From: JAWXCE01 sp034440495
Lineage (GTDB): Bacteria > Pseudomonadota > Alphaproteobacteria > Rhizobiales > Rhodomicrobiaceae
Direction of reading: 5' to 3'
Length of the DNA: 34,702 nt
Assembly (NCBI GenBank): GCA_034440495.1
Contig: JAWXCE010000037.1
Span: 1-34,702, forward strand
Shown: piece by piece, positions 8,959-17,218 of the stretch
How the letters are laid out: each line of letters begins with the position of its first letter
Position numbering within the stretch: the stretch's first letter is position 1
The notes under the pieces: model-generated
Told to the model about the DNA's origin: nothing
Seen by the model: only the letters and a program-made list of their open reading frames with translations
The model's database searches: none
Position numbers and translations under genes: made by a program

Positions 8959-11403
8959 TTAGCCCTCGATTTTGGCGAAGTCAGCGACGGCGAGGGTGGC
9001 GGCGCGGATTTGGGCTAGCAGCTTGAGGCGGTTTTCGCGTAGGGGCGCTTCAGGCGCGTTCACGGTGACGCGCTCGAAAAAGGCGTCCACCGGCGCGCGG
9101 AGCTTGGCGAGGGCGGCCATGGCGGCCCCGAAATCTGGCTCGGTTTTGGCGGCGCCCTGCTTCGCCGCCGGTTTAACGAAGGCAGGTTTGGCTTTGCCCT
9201 TCGCCGGTTTTGCGGTCGCGGATTTATCCGGGTGCGCGGGCTCGGCGAGCGCGGCGCGGATTTCGGCGGAAGCCTGCGCGACGGCCTTGGCGAGCGCCTT
9301 TTCCTCCGGCTCCTTCAGCAGCGCGGGCGAAGGCTCGCCGTCGAACGTGCGCCCGTCCTTCTTTTCCTCGATGCGCAGGATGTTGGCGGCGCGCTTTACG
9401 CCAGCGAGCAGGTTCGCGCCGTCGTCGGTTTCGAGGAACCGCCCCAGCGCCTCCACCCGCCGTACGATCATGAGCAGGTCGTCCTGTCCGGGGAGCGCAA
9501 ACACCGCGTCTATTAGGTCGTGCCGGGCACCCTGATCGCGGAGGTAAACTTTGAGGCGATCAGCAAAAAAAACCAGTAAATCACATCTTGTGTCACGCAG
9601 GTTGATAATCTTCCAACTCTGCTTCTCTAGCTCATCGCGTTTATCGATTGCAATCTTCCCTTCGTGCTTAAGCAATTGCACGAAAAGAATGTTTTCGGGA
9701 TCGTCAGGTTTGATCTTCTTATTGAAGATCCATATATCCTGTTCTTCTGCAAACGAAATATCCTCCAGAGGCCAGTGAATCTCATCCGCCTCCTCGTCGT
9801 AATAGTAAGAGAAATCTTCCATAAAATCGGGTATTCTAAATATGCCTTCTTGGTTTCTTACAAGAAGCCGGTTAATAAGATGAATTCGGCGGTAAATTTT
9901 CGGATAATGCCCAGTTATCAAGCTTGTAAGCGGTAATCTAATTCCTGCATCGAGAATGACGCGGATCATGCCGAGGGCGGCGCGGCGCAGGGCGTAGGGG
10001 TCTTTCGAGCCGGTCGGCTTTTCGTCGATGGCCCAGAAGCCGGTGAGAATATCGAGCTTGTCGGCGAGCGCGACGGCAATGGAGACCGGGTTTGACGGCG
10101 CGCTGTCGCCCTGCCCCTGCGGCTTGTAGTGTTCGGCGATGGCGTCGGCGACGCTCGCATCTTCGCCCGCCGCCAGAGCAAGATAGCGCCCGATCACGCC
10201 CTGTAATTCGGGGAACTCGCCAACCGTTTCCGACACCAGATCGGCCTTGCACAGCTCCGCCGCGCGCGCTGCCATGTCCGGATCGGCGCTAACCAGCGGC
10301 GCCAGTTCGCGCGCCAGTTTCGCGATTCGTTCGACGCGTTCCCCTTGCGTGCCCAGCTTTTCGTGGAACGTGATCTCGTTCAGCTTGGGCCGCATCGCTT
10401 CAAGGCCGCGCCGCTTGTCGTTCTCCCAGAAAAATTTCGCGTCCGACAAACGCGCGCGGATAACCCGTTCGTTGCCCGCGATGATGGCCTTGCCGCCGTC
10501 CTGCGCCTCCAGATTGGAGACGAGAATGAAGCGGTTGGCGAGCGCTCCGTCGGCGCGGCGCAGCGAGAAGCATTTCTGGTGCGATTTCATCGCCGTCATC
10601 AGCGCCTCGGGCGGCACGTCCAGAAATTCCTCGTCGAATCGCCCGGCAAGCGCGACCGGCCACTCGGCCAACCCGGCGTTTTCCTCCAGCAGCGCCTGAT
10701 CTTCGACCAGCGTCAGGCTTTCGTGAGCGGCGATTTCGCGTGCTTGGGCGAGGATGCGCTGCAACCGCTCATCGCGCGCAAGGATGACTTTGTGCTTGGC
10801 GAGGCCCCGCTGATAGTCGCCAAAGTCTTTGGGCGCTATTTCGCCGGGGCTGAGAAAGCGGTGCCCGAGCGTCCAGCCGCCGGATTTGACGCCGTCCACC
10901 TCGAACTCGACCGGTTTGGCGTCGATGACGCACAGGATGGAGTGCAGCGGGCGTACCCAGCGCAGCCGCCCGGCACCCCAGCGCATGGATTTCGGCCAGG
11001 GGAATTTTCGGATCACATCCGCCACCACTCGCGCCACGATCTCACCCGACGCAGCGCCCGGCCGCTCGATCACGGCGACGTAAAACTCGCCCTTAGCGTC
11101 CGACTGCTTCTGCGCCTCGCCGATGCTGGCCAAACCCGCGCTTTTGAGAAAGCCCCGCAAAGCCTGCTCCGGCGCGCCGACACGCGGCCCCTTTTTTTCT
11201 TCGCGCACATCCGCCGATTTAACGGGCAGCCCCTCAATGTGAAGCGTCAGCCTACGCGGACCCGAATGCGCCTCGGCGCGGTCGAACGCCAGGCCGCCAT
11301 CGCGCAAGCCCTCGCCGACAAGCCGCGCCAAATCATCAGCCGCCCGAGCCTGCATCCGCGCGGGGATTTCTTCGGAGAAAAGTTCGAGAAGGAGGTCTGC
11401 CAT
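8959..11403 (-). CDS. glyS: Glycyl-tRNA synthetase beta subunit with an AT-rich insert
   Basis: The product begins MADLLLELFSEEIPARMQ, the signature N-terminus of the beta subunit of the tetrameric bacterial glycyl-tRNA synthetase, and contains KSMRWGAGRLRWVRPLHSI and SHQKCFSLR. The ATG at 11403 is chosen because all upstream residues in the open frame are non-homologous. The product is 814 residues, while the family is usually near 700. Most of the excess is a segment encoded about 9575-9925 (IYRRIHLINRLL ... SWKIINLRDTRC), which is visibly AT-rich and full of Tyr/Ile/Lys. It sits between RLPLTSLI and LLVFFADRLKVYLRDQ. An Ala/Lys/Pro-rich linker near residues 710-750 adds more. The frame stays open through the insert. 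glyQ is not beside it in this window. Confidence 0.93.
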   Translation of the reverse strand: MADLLLELFSEEIPARMQARAADDLARLVGEGLRDGGLAFDRAEAHSGPRRLTLHIEGLPVKSADVREEKKGPRVGAPEQALRGFLKSAGLASIGEAQKQSDAKGEFYVAVIERPGAASGEIVARVVADVIRKFPWPKSMRWGAGRLRWVRPLHSILCVIDAKPVEFEVDGVKSGGWTLGHRFLSPGEIAPKDFGDYQRGLAKHKVILARDERLQRILAQAREIAAHESLTLVEDQALLEENAGLAEWPVALAGRFDEEFLDVPPEALMTAMKSHQKCFSLRRADGALANRFILVSNLEAQDGGKAIIAGNERVIRARLSDAKFFWENDKRRGLEAMRPKLNEITFHEKLGTQGERVERIAKLARELAPLVSADPDMAARAAELCKADLVSETVGEFPELQGVIGRYLALAAGEDASVADAIAEHYKPQGQGDSAPSNPVSIAVALADKLDILTGFWAIDEKPTGSKDPYALRRAALGMIRVILDAGIRLPLTSLITGHYPKIYRRIHLINRLLVRNQEGIFRIPDFMEDFSYYYDEEADEIHWPLEDISFAEEQDIWIFNKKIKPDDPENILFVQLLKHEGKIAIDKRDELEKQSWKIINLRDTRCDLLVFFADRLKVYLRDQGARHDLIDAVFALPGQDDLLMIVRRVEALGRFLETDDGANLLAGVKRAANILRIEEKKDGRTFDGEPSPALLKEPEEKALAKAVAQASAEIRAALAEPAHPDKSATAKPAKGKAKPAFVKPAAKQGAAKTEPDFGAAMAALAKLRAPVDAFFERVTVNAPEAPLRENRLKLLAQIRAATLAVADFAKIEG

Positions 11404-11627
11404 GTTTTCGGTTCTTTGTAGGCTCAAAGTGCGCAAGTTGACAGGCTGCGAAAACCTGTAGTTCCCCGCTAACGCAGCCACGGCTTAAAATCCAGCGCGA
11501 ACATCCGTAATATAGAACTTTCCGGCGCCCTGCGCCGCCGCCGTTTCACCTTGATTGGAGAGCAATTGCGACGAGGGCGTTTTTCACCGTATAACGCCAA
11601 AGTATTTACAACAAAAAGAGAGCAACC

Positions 11628-11936
11628 ATGACCATCCGCGCTGTACTCATCTCCGCCATGATTTTCGCCGCAGCCTGCCCAGCCTGGGCGAAAGACCCGG
11701 AAGCCGCCAAGGCCGAGGCCCCCGTTCTCGCCGCCAATCAATATGCCGCCGAGCCCGACGCCGTGAAAGCGTGCGCCGCCGATCCTGTCGTATGGGTCAA
11801 CCTCAACAAAAAGTCCAAAGCCTTCCACGCCAAGGGCGGCGAGTTTTACGGCAAGACTAAAAAGGGCGCATACATGTGCGAGAAAGAGGGCGTGAAGGCT
11901 GGGTTCCATCTCGCGGGCGCTGGCAAGAAGAAGTAA
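11628..11936 (+). CDS. Small exported protein of unknown function
   Basis: A 102-residue protein with a clear signal peptide (MTIRAVLISAMIFAAACPAWA, cleavage likely after AWA) and a mature part of about 80 residues. The block VVWVNLNKKSKAFHAKGGEFYGKTKKGAYMCEKEG resembles a small proteobacterial secreted family with WVNxxSxxxH...G..(Y/F)YGKTK.G.YMCE spacing; I know of no assigned function. Two cysteines remain in the mature part (ACAADP and YMCEKE) and could form a disulfide. A purine-rich AAAGAGAGCAACC precedes the ATG. It stands alone between glyS (divergent) and the Uma2 gene. Confidence 0.8.
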   Translation: MTIRAVLISAMIFAAACPAWAKDPEAAKAEAPVLAANQYAAEPDAVKACAADPVVWVNLNKKSKAFHAKGGEFYGKTKKGAYMCEKEGVKAGFHLAGAGKKK

Positions 11937-11954
11937 TGCGCTAAAACCTATGGG

Positions 11955-11976
11955 GCGACCTATCTTGGAAGGTCGC
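11955..11976 (+). terminator. Stem-loop downstream of the small exported protein gene
   Basis: GCGACCT at 11955-11961 pairs with AGGTCGC at 11970-11976 around an 8-base loop, 19 bases after the stop codon. There is no T-tract after it, so it may be an mRNA-stabilising hairpin or a weak terminator. Confidence 0.4.
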
Positions 11977-12065
11977 GCAGGGCGCTTGACGAATAAATGC
12001 TGGCTTTTCGCTATCATTGAAAACGTTAAGCGCTCGCGTTAAACTTGCGCAACGAGAGGTAAGCC

Positions 12066-12656
12066 ATGAACCACATCGCCCGCCCGCCCAAAACCACGCA
12101 AGCTGCCGAGGGCTTTCCGCGCCGCCCGTTCACCACGGACGACCTGCGCCGCATGGTCGAGGTCGGCATTATCGGGCGTGACGAACGCATTGAACTCATC
12201 GGCGGGGAGTTGAAACCTATGGCTGCCAAAGGCGCGCGGCATGAGATGCTAAAAATTGCCCTGAATCAATTCTGGGCGAAACGCACTCCGGATAACTACC
12301 GGTTAGCGCCGGAAACGGGGCTGTATCTAGCGAACGACACCTATGTGGAGCCGGACTTCATTTTCTATCCCCGCGAAGTGCGTTGGGCGGATTTGCGCGG
12401 CCATAATATTTCGCTGCTGGTCGAGGTGGCGGAGACAAGCCTTGCCTATGATCGTGGTCTTAAGGCCAGCATTTACGCTCGATTCGGCGTGCGCGAGATG
12501 TGGGTGATCGATGCGGGCAAACTCCTTACGCACATCCATCGCGATCCTGTGGACGGTGAATATAAAACCATCCCCGAAGCGGACAAGAACGCGCTTTTAA
12601 CGCCGCTGGGCTTGCCAGAACTCGGCGTCAGACTTGGGGAACTGGAACTGTTTTAA
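12066..12656 (+). CDS. Uma2 family (DUF820) restriction-endonuclease-fold protein
   Basis: This 196-residue protein has the Uma2 layout: RIELIGGELKPMAAKGARHEML near residue 40, then YVEPDFIFYPRE, then SLLVEVAETSLAYDRGLK and YARFGVREMWVID. In this family the D (of EPDF) and E-x-A/E (of VEVAE) are the PD-(D/E)XK nuclease-like catalytic positions, and both are present. Biological role is generally unclear; members are common as single genes in cyanobacteria and some proteobacteria. AGAGGTAAG sits just upstream of the ATG. The stop overlaps the stop of the convergent M20 gene by 4 bases. Confidence 0.85.
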   Translation: MNHIARPPKTTQAAEGFPRRPFTTDDLRRMVEVGIIGRDERIELIGGELKPMAAKGARHEMLKIALNQFWAKRTPDNYRLAPETGLYLANDTYVEPDFIFYPREVRWADLRGHNISLLVEVAETSLAYDRGLKASIYARFGVREMWVIDAGKLLTHIHRDPVDGEYKTIPEADKNALLTPLGLPELGVRLGELELF

Positions 12657-13774
12657 AGGCCGCACCACGCCCGCGCGATTTCGGCGTACATCGCTGACGC
12701 CTGCTCGATGCGGGCGATACTGGCCCATTCGTCCGTTTGGTGGGCGAGTTCGGGGTCGCCGGGGCCGAAGATGAGCGTCGGCGGACTGCCCATCGCGGGT
12801 TTCAGCGCGGCGGCGTCGGTGAAATAGGGCGCGACGGCGGTCGCCGGGCGTTCGCCAAGCGTGCGGGCGCAAATGTCAAAAACGCTCTGCACCCACAGGT
12901 CGGTTGGGTCGCTCCACACCGGCGCGGCGGATGACAGCTTCACGAACTCCACCTCGCCGCCGCCGGTTTCATTCAGCGCTGCAAGCACTGCGTCCTCATC
13001 CATGCCCTGCACCATGCGGATGTCGAGGCCGATTTTCGCCTCATCCGGCACGGAGTTCACGTTCATGCCGCCGCGCAACCAGCCGACGCTCAAGCTCGGC
13101 TCGCCGCCCGAGTTGTGGAAATTGCCGGGGAATTTGAAACCCTCAAGCCGCGTCACGACGCGCGCGGCCTTGTAAACCGCGTTGTCGCCCATATAAGCCA
13201 TCGAGCCATGCGCGGTGACCCCTAGCGCGCGGCCTTCAACCCACAGCACGCCCTTGTGGCCGACGAGCGGCTGGTTGCTTGTCGGCTCGGCGACGATCAT
13301 CGCGCCGACCTGCGGCAATGCGCCGGGCGTGCGCGCCATTAAGTTCGCGCCCTCGCAGCCGCGCTCCTCGCCCGCCGAGATGACGAGCACGAGGCCGGGC
13401 GAGCGCGCCAGATGCGGCGCGAGATCGACCGCCGCCTTGATGAACGCCGCAACGCCGCCCTTCATGTCCGTCGCGCCGCGCCCATAAATGCGGTCGCCGT
13501 CCACGTCAGCGGCGAACGGCTCCACCGTCCATGGTTTCGCGCCGAGCGGCACCACGTCGGTATGGCCGGAGAAGCACAGCGGGAGTTTATCCCCCGAGCC
13601 GCCAATGCGCGCGATCAGGTTCGCCCGGTTCTCGCCCATCGGCACATAGCGGCACTCGAACCCCGCGCCTTCCAGGATGCGCCCGAGAAACTCCGCGCAC
13701 GGCTGCTCATCGCCCGGCGGGTTGATGGTGCGGAAGCGGATGAGGTCGCGGGTAAGGGCGATTGGCTCTAGCAT
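12653..13774 (-). CDS. M20-family deacylase (ArgE/DapE type)
   Basis: A 373-residue zinc-dependent amidohydrolase. FSGHTDVVPLGAKPW carries the first metal His and the catalytic Asp. YGRGATDMKGGVAAF carries the bridging Asp, SAGEERGCEG the catalytic Glu pair, IVAEPTSNQP the next metal ligand, and GHKGVLWVEGRALGVTAHGS the lid/dimerisation domain. Length and motifs fit both N-acetylornithine deacetylase (ArgE) and succinyl-diaminopimelate desuccinylase (DapE), as well as related peptidases; I cannot pick one from sequence by eye. There is no arginine or lysine biosynthesis gene nearby to help. The ATG at 13774 gives the family-typical LTRDLIRFRTINPPGDE start. Confidence 0.88.
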   Translation of the reverse strand: MLEPIALTRDLIRFRTINPPGDEQPCAEFLGRILEGAGFECRYVPMGENRANLIARIGGSGDKLPLCFSGHTDVVPLGAKPWTVEPFAADVDGDRIYGRGATDMKGGVAAFIKAAVDLAPHLARSPGLVLVISAGEERGCEGANLMARTPGALPQVGAMIVAEPTSNQPLVGHKGVLWVEGRALGVTAHGSMAYMGDNAVYKAARVVTRLEGFKFPGNFHNSGGEPSLSVGWLRGGMNVNSVPDEAKIGLDIRMVQGMDEDAVLAALNETGGGEVEFVKLSSAAPVWSDPTDLWVQSVFDICARTLGERPATAVAPYFTDAAALKPAMGSPPTLIFGPGDPELAHQTDEWASIARIEQASAMYAEIARAWCGL

Positions 13775-13825
13775 GAAAAGGATAATTACGCGTGCTTTTA
13801 CCTATTATTGACCTAAGTAGTTGGC

Positions 13826-14893
13826 CTAGACAATGTATTCTCTTCGGCATACCGCGAGTTGCTCTAAAGCATGAGTGTCGGCATCTCTGCGAGAATGCTT
13901 TCCCTTGCCCTCCAGTAGCGGCCACTGGTTGAATTTTATAAAGCTGTGTAATTTCTCGCGGACAACTGACATTGTTGGAAGCCTGCCCTGATCCAGTTGT
14001 TACTCAACGTAAGTTAACCACATTTCGGTCGCCCTGTTTTTGCGCTCAGATTCGCCAATGGCTAAATAATTGTTGCCAGTCACTACGTCTCGTTGAGTCG
14101 GCCCACGTTTTCCGGCATAATAGGTTAGGCCAAGGTTCTCTTTTTCTGCGCTGCATCGCTCTAAGACAAGCTAAGGGGCCGTTTTATTTGCAGACGCCCA
14201 TAACAGTTTGTTTTCCATTTCCATAAAGAAATTGCGAGCAGTCTGACTGCTTCCGTCGTAGTCGGAACATAAAGTGCAGAGACGAAGAGCTTCACGATAG
14301 GAGTTACGGATTGAGGTGCGAATTTCTCGGGCTATTTCGCGAAATTCGTCAAGCACGTCCGGCTCGCCTTGGTTCTTCAGGCGCTCTTTGTCGATGTAAA
14401 AGCCCTTTGTCAGAATCTGGAATAGCTTGTCCGTCGCCCAGACGCGGAACATAGTTCCTTGGACTGAACCTACGCGATAGCCGACTGAAATAAGCGCATT
14501 GAGATCACAGTGCTCGATATCTCGCTCAACGAGTCGGCTGCCTTCTTGTCGAACCTGCCGGAATTTCCGGCTAGTTGCCACCTCGTCAAGTTCGTTTTCA
14601 CGATAAATGTTTCCCAGATGCTCGCCAATAGTTCGACGGTCTACTCCAAACATTTCGGCCATTTGGGCCTGCGATGCCCAGAAGGTATTTCCCTCATAGC
14701 GAAGATCGGTCCTGATACCCTTGTCGGTAAAATAAACAAGAAAACGATGACCGCTATCATCCTCGACAAGAGGCACAAGCTCGACAATTGATGCCTCACC
14801 CATTTCCTTAACATCCGTTTGTGCGAAGCGCTCTAAAGTTTCTCCAAGGAACATATCACTTTTATGCTGTTTCTCATACTTCCGTTTCGTCAC
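13826..14893 (-). pseudogene. RhuM-like (virulence RhuM family) gene with two in-frame stops
   Basis: The N-terminal 240 codons read as RhuM: YEGNTFWASQAQMAEMFGVD, IGEHLGNIYRENEL, VERDIEHCDLNALISVGYRV and FRVWATDKLFQILTKG. The frame meets TAG at 14171-14173 after NKTAP. Beyond it the same frame continues LVLERCSAEKENLGLTYYAG ... GNNYLAIGESERKNRATEMW, meets TAA at 14000-14002, and continues through HSFIKFNQWPLLEGKGKHSR to a TAG at 13826. This matches the known RhuM C-terminus, and the repaired length is about 355 residues. Two nonsense changes without a frameshift indicate point-mutation decay rather than indel read errors. RhuM proteins have a KilA-N/Bro-like DNA-binding look and often lie in mobile or accessory regions. 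The truncated 240-residue product might still be made. Confidence 0.78.
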
Positions 14894-15012
14894 TGATTAA
14901 TGCCTTATGGGTTAGGTAACCTTCAACACGGTGCAACAGATAATTAACACGCGCACCTTCTTTTCCGCCTGTTATCGATAGCACATTTCACAAAGGTACG
15001 GATTAAGATGCT

Positions 15013-15026
15013 TCACTTATAAGTGA
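15013..15026. promoter_or_regulatory. Perfect 14-base palindrome in AT-rich spacer
   Basis: TCACTTATAAGTGA is a perfect palindrome between the 3' end of aacS and the start of the rhuM-like gene, about 120 bases upstream of the latter. It could be an operator for a dimeric regulator. No regulator gene is adjacent, so this is only a candidate site. Confidence 0.3.
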
Positions 15027-15120
15027 TAAATTTTACTCTCCAACAGAACCTTGGCATCTTCCAAGCTATTTATACGAACACGTAATATTACCACTAATAC
15101 GCTAATTCCTGAGATTTCCT

Positions 15121-17067
15121 TCAATATTGCAACTCCTGCAAACCACGGAAGTGGTCGAGCGCCTCGGGGTTCGCCAGCGCCTCCTTGTTTTTCACCTCAC
15201 GGCCGGAGATGATGTCGCGCACGGCGATCTCGGTGATCTTGCCGGATTTGGTGCGCGGGATGTCGGGCACCTGCACGATGACGGCGGGCACGTGGCGCGG
15301 CGAGGCGCCCTCGCGGATGCGGCGCTTGATGCTGGCACGCATCTCCTCATCCAGCGTCAGCCCATCGCGCAGCACCACGAACAGCACCACGCGCACATCG
15401 CTATCCCAATCCTGGCCGATGACAATGGACTCTTTCACCTCCTGCAACTGCTCCACCTGCCGGTAAATTTCAGCCGTGCCGATGCGCACGCCGCCGGGGT
15501 TCAGCGTGGCGTCCGAGCGGCCATGGATGACGATGCCGCCATGCTCCGTCCATTCGGCGAAATCGCCCTGGTGCCAGATGTTGTCGAAGCGCTCGAAATA
15601 GGCGCCGCGATATTTCATGCCGTCCGGGTCGTTCCAGAAGCCGATGGGCATGGCGGGGAACGGCGCGGTGCACACCAGTTCGCCCTTGCCGAAGGCGACA
15701 GGCTCGCCCGCCTCGTTCACCACGTTCACCGCCATACCAAGGCCCGGCCCTTGAATTTCGCCGCGCCATACCGGCAACAGCGGATTGCCGATGACGAAGC
15801 ACGAGCAGATGTCGGTGCCGCCGGAAACCGAGGCGAGATGCACGTCGGGCTTGATGTTCTCATAAACGTAGTCGAACGACTCAGGAACGAGCGGGGAACC
15901 TGTAGAGGCAATCATGCGCACGCTTGCGAGGTTGTGGCTGTCGCGCGGCCGCAGCCCCTGCTTTTTCAGCGCGTCGATATACTTGGCGGACGTGCCGAAA
16001 TGGGTCATGCGTTCCGCATCGGCGTAGTCGAACAGGATGTTGGCGTCCGGGTGCGTCGGCGAGCCGTCATAAAGCATGATCGTCGCGCCTGAGGCCAAGC
16101 CGGAGACCAGCCAGTTCCACATCATCCACCCGCAGGTGGAGAAATAGAATAGCTTGTCTCCCGACCGCATATCACAGTGCAACTGATGCTCCTTCAGGTG
16201 CTGGAGCAGGATGCCGCCCGCCGAATGCACGATGCATTTGGGGACCCCCGTCGTGCCCGATGAGTAGAGGATGTATAGCGGGTGCGAAAACGGCAGCCGC
16301 GCGAACGCGATCTCCGCAGGCGCGGGCGTAGCCGCAGCAGCGTCCCATGTCACCCCGCCAGACAACTTCGCAGCGAGCGCATCGGCCTTGCCGATATATG
16401 GAATGACGATGGTGGCTAGCACGCTCGGCAAGCCGCGCAAAATCGCCTCGGCTTTCTCACCAACGCGGATGGTTTTACCCGCGTAGTAATAGCCATCGCA
16501 GACAATGAAAACCTTCGGCTCGATCTGGCCGAAACGGTCAAGCACGCCCTGCACACCGAAATCCGGCGAGCATGACGACCACACCGCGCCAATAGATGCC
16601 GCCGCCAGCATTACCGCCACCGCTTGTGGCATGTTTGGAACCAGCGCCGCCACCCGGTCGCCAGCCTCGACGCCAGAGTTCACGAGAAACTGCCGTATTG
16701 CTGCAACCTGGGCGTAAAGTTCAGAATGGGACAACTTTTTTTTGACTTTGTCTTCACCCCAGAAAATAATCGCGGGTAAGTCATCGCGTCGCCTTAGCAG
16801 ATTTTCAGCAAAATTCAATGAAGCGTTGGGGAAGAAGGCAGATCCAGGCATCAATTTTGCATTTTGAATGAACGGCTCCGAGCCTTTGTCTCCGATAACA
16901 TTGCAGAAGTCCCAAAGCCCCGACCAGAAACTGTCTGCGTTCTCCAGAGAGAAACGATGCAAAGCTTCCGTTACCTGCGCGCCGCTCCCCGAAAACCCAA
17001 ACTTTTGCGCGAACCTTGCGACATTCGTGCTCTCAGGATGCGGCGGTTTCCACAGTGGTTTTGTCAC
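15121..17067 (-). CDS. aacS: Acetoacetyl-CoA synthetase
   Basis: This ligase activates acetoacetate to acetoacetyl-CoA using ATP, feeding ketone bodies into lipid or polyhydroxyalkanoate metabolism. It shows the acyl-adenylate-forming core: YILYSSGTTGVPKCIVHSAG (P-loop), FYFSTCGWMMWNWLVSGLA, GGTDICSCF, WHQGDFAEWTEHGGIVIHGR and the C-terminal Lys motif PRTKSGKITEIAVRDI. HSAGGILLQHLKEHQLHCD is characteristic of the acetoacetate branch rather than acetyl-CoA synthetase. I place the start at GTG 17067 because GAGGAAAGG lies at the right distance and VTKPLWKPP matches family N-termini; the open frame extends 18 codons further up without homology. The product is 648 residues, normal length. It is divergent from the AsmA gene. 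Confidence 0.93.
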   Translation of the reverse strand: MTKPLWKPPHPESTNVARFAQKFGFSGSGAQVTEALHRFSLENADSFWSGLWDFCNVIGDKGSEPFIQNAKLMPGSAFFPNASLNFAENLLRRRDDLPAIIFWGEDKVKKKLSHSELYAQVAAIRQFLVNSGVEAGDRVAALVPNMPQAVAVMLAAASIGAVWSSCSPDFGVQGVLDRFGQIEPKVFIVCDGYYYAGKTIRVGEKAEAILRGLPSVLATIVIPYIGKADALAAKLSGGVTWDAAAATPAPAEIAFARLPFSHPLYILYSSGTTGVPKCIVHSAGGILLQHLKEHQLHCDMRSGDKLFYFSTCGWMMWNWLVSGLASGATIMLYDGSPTHPDANILFDYADAERMTHFGTSAKYIDALKKQGLRPRDSHNLASVRMIASTGSPLVPESFDYVYENIKPDVHLASVSGGTDICSCFVIGNPLLPVWRGEIQGPGLGMAVNVVNEAGEPVAFGKGELVCTAPFPAMPIGFWNDPDGMKYRGAYFERFDNIWHQGDFAEWTEHGGIVIHGRSDATLNPGGVRIGTAEIYRQVEQLQEVKESIVIGQDWDSDVRVVLFVVLRDGLTLDEEMRASIKRRIREGASPRHVPAVIVQVPDIPRTKSGKITEIAVRDIISGREVKNKEALANPEALDHFRGLQELQY

Positions 17068-17218
17068 GGATGCACCTTTCCTCTTCGCACGCAATCGCCG
17101 TCCGCGATATTCATTATGCATCCCGCCAGGTTGCCGCTATAACCGGATCGAAGAAATATTTATCTGCGGTTCGCCGCAACAGTTTCAGTCAAAACTAACC
17201 CAATCATAACAGACAGGC

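Noticed and set aside
11469..12017. Minus-strand ORF of 182 codons over the small exported protein gene
   Set aside because: The plus-strand gene has a signal peptide, ribosome site and family-like motif; the opposite frame is a shadow.
14171..14893. The 240-codon RhuM frame taken as a complete gene
   Set aside because: Homologous RhuM C-terminal sequence continues in the same frame beyond the stop, so it is a truncated pseudogene.
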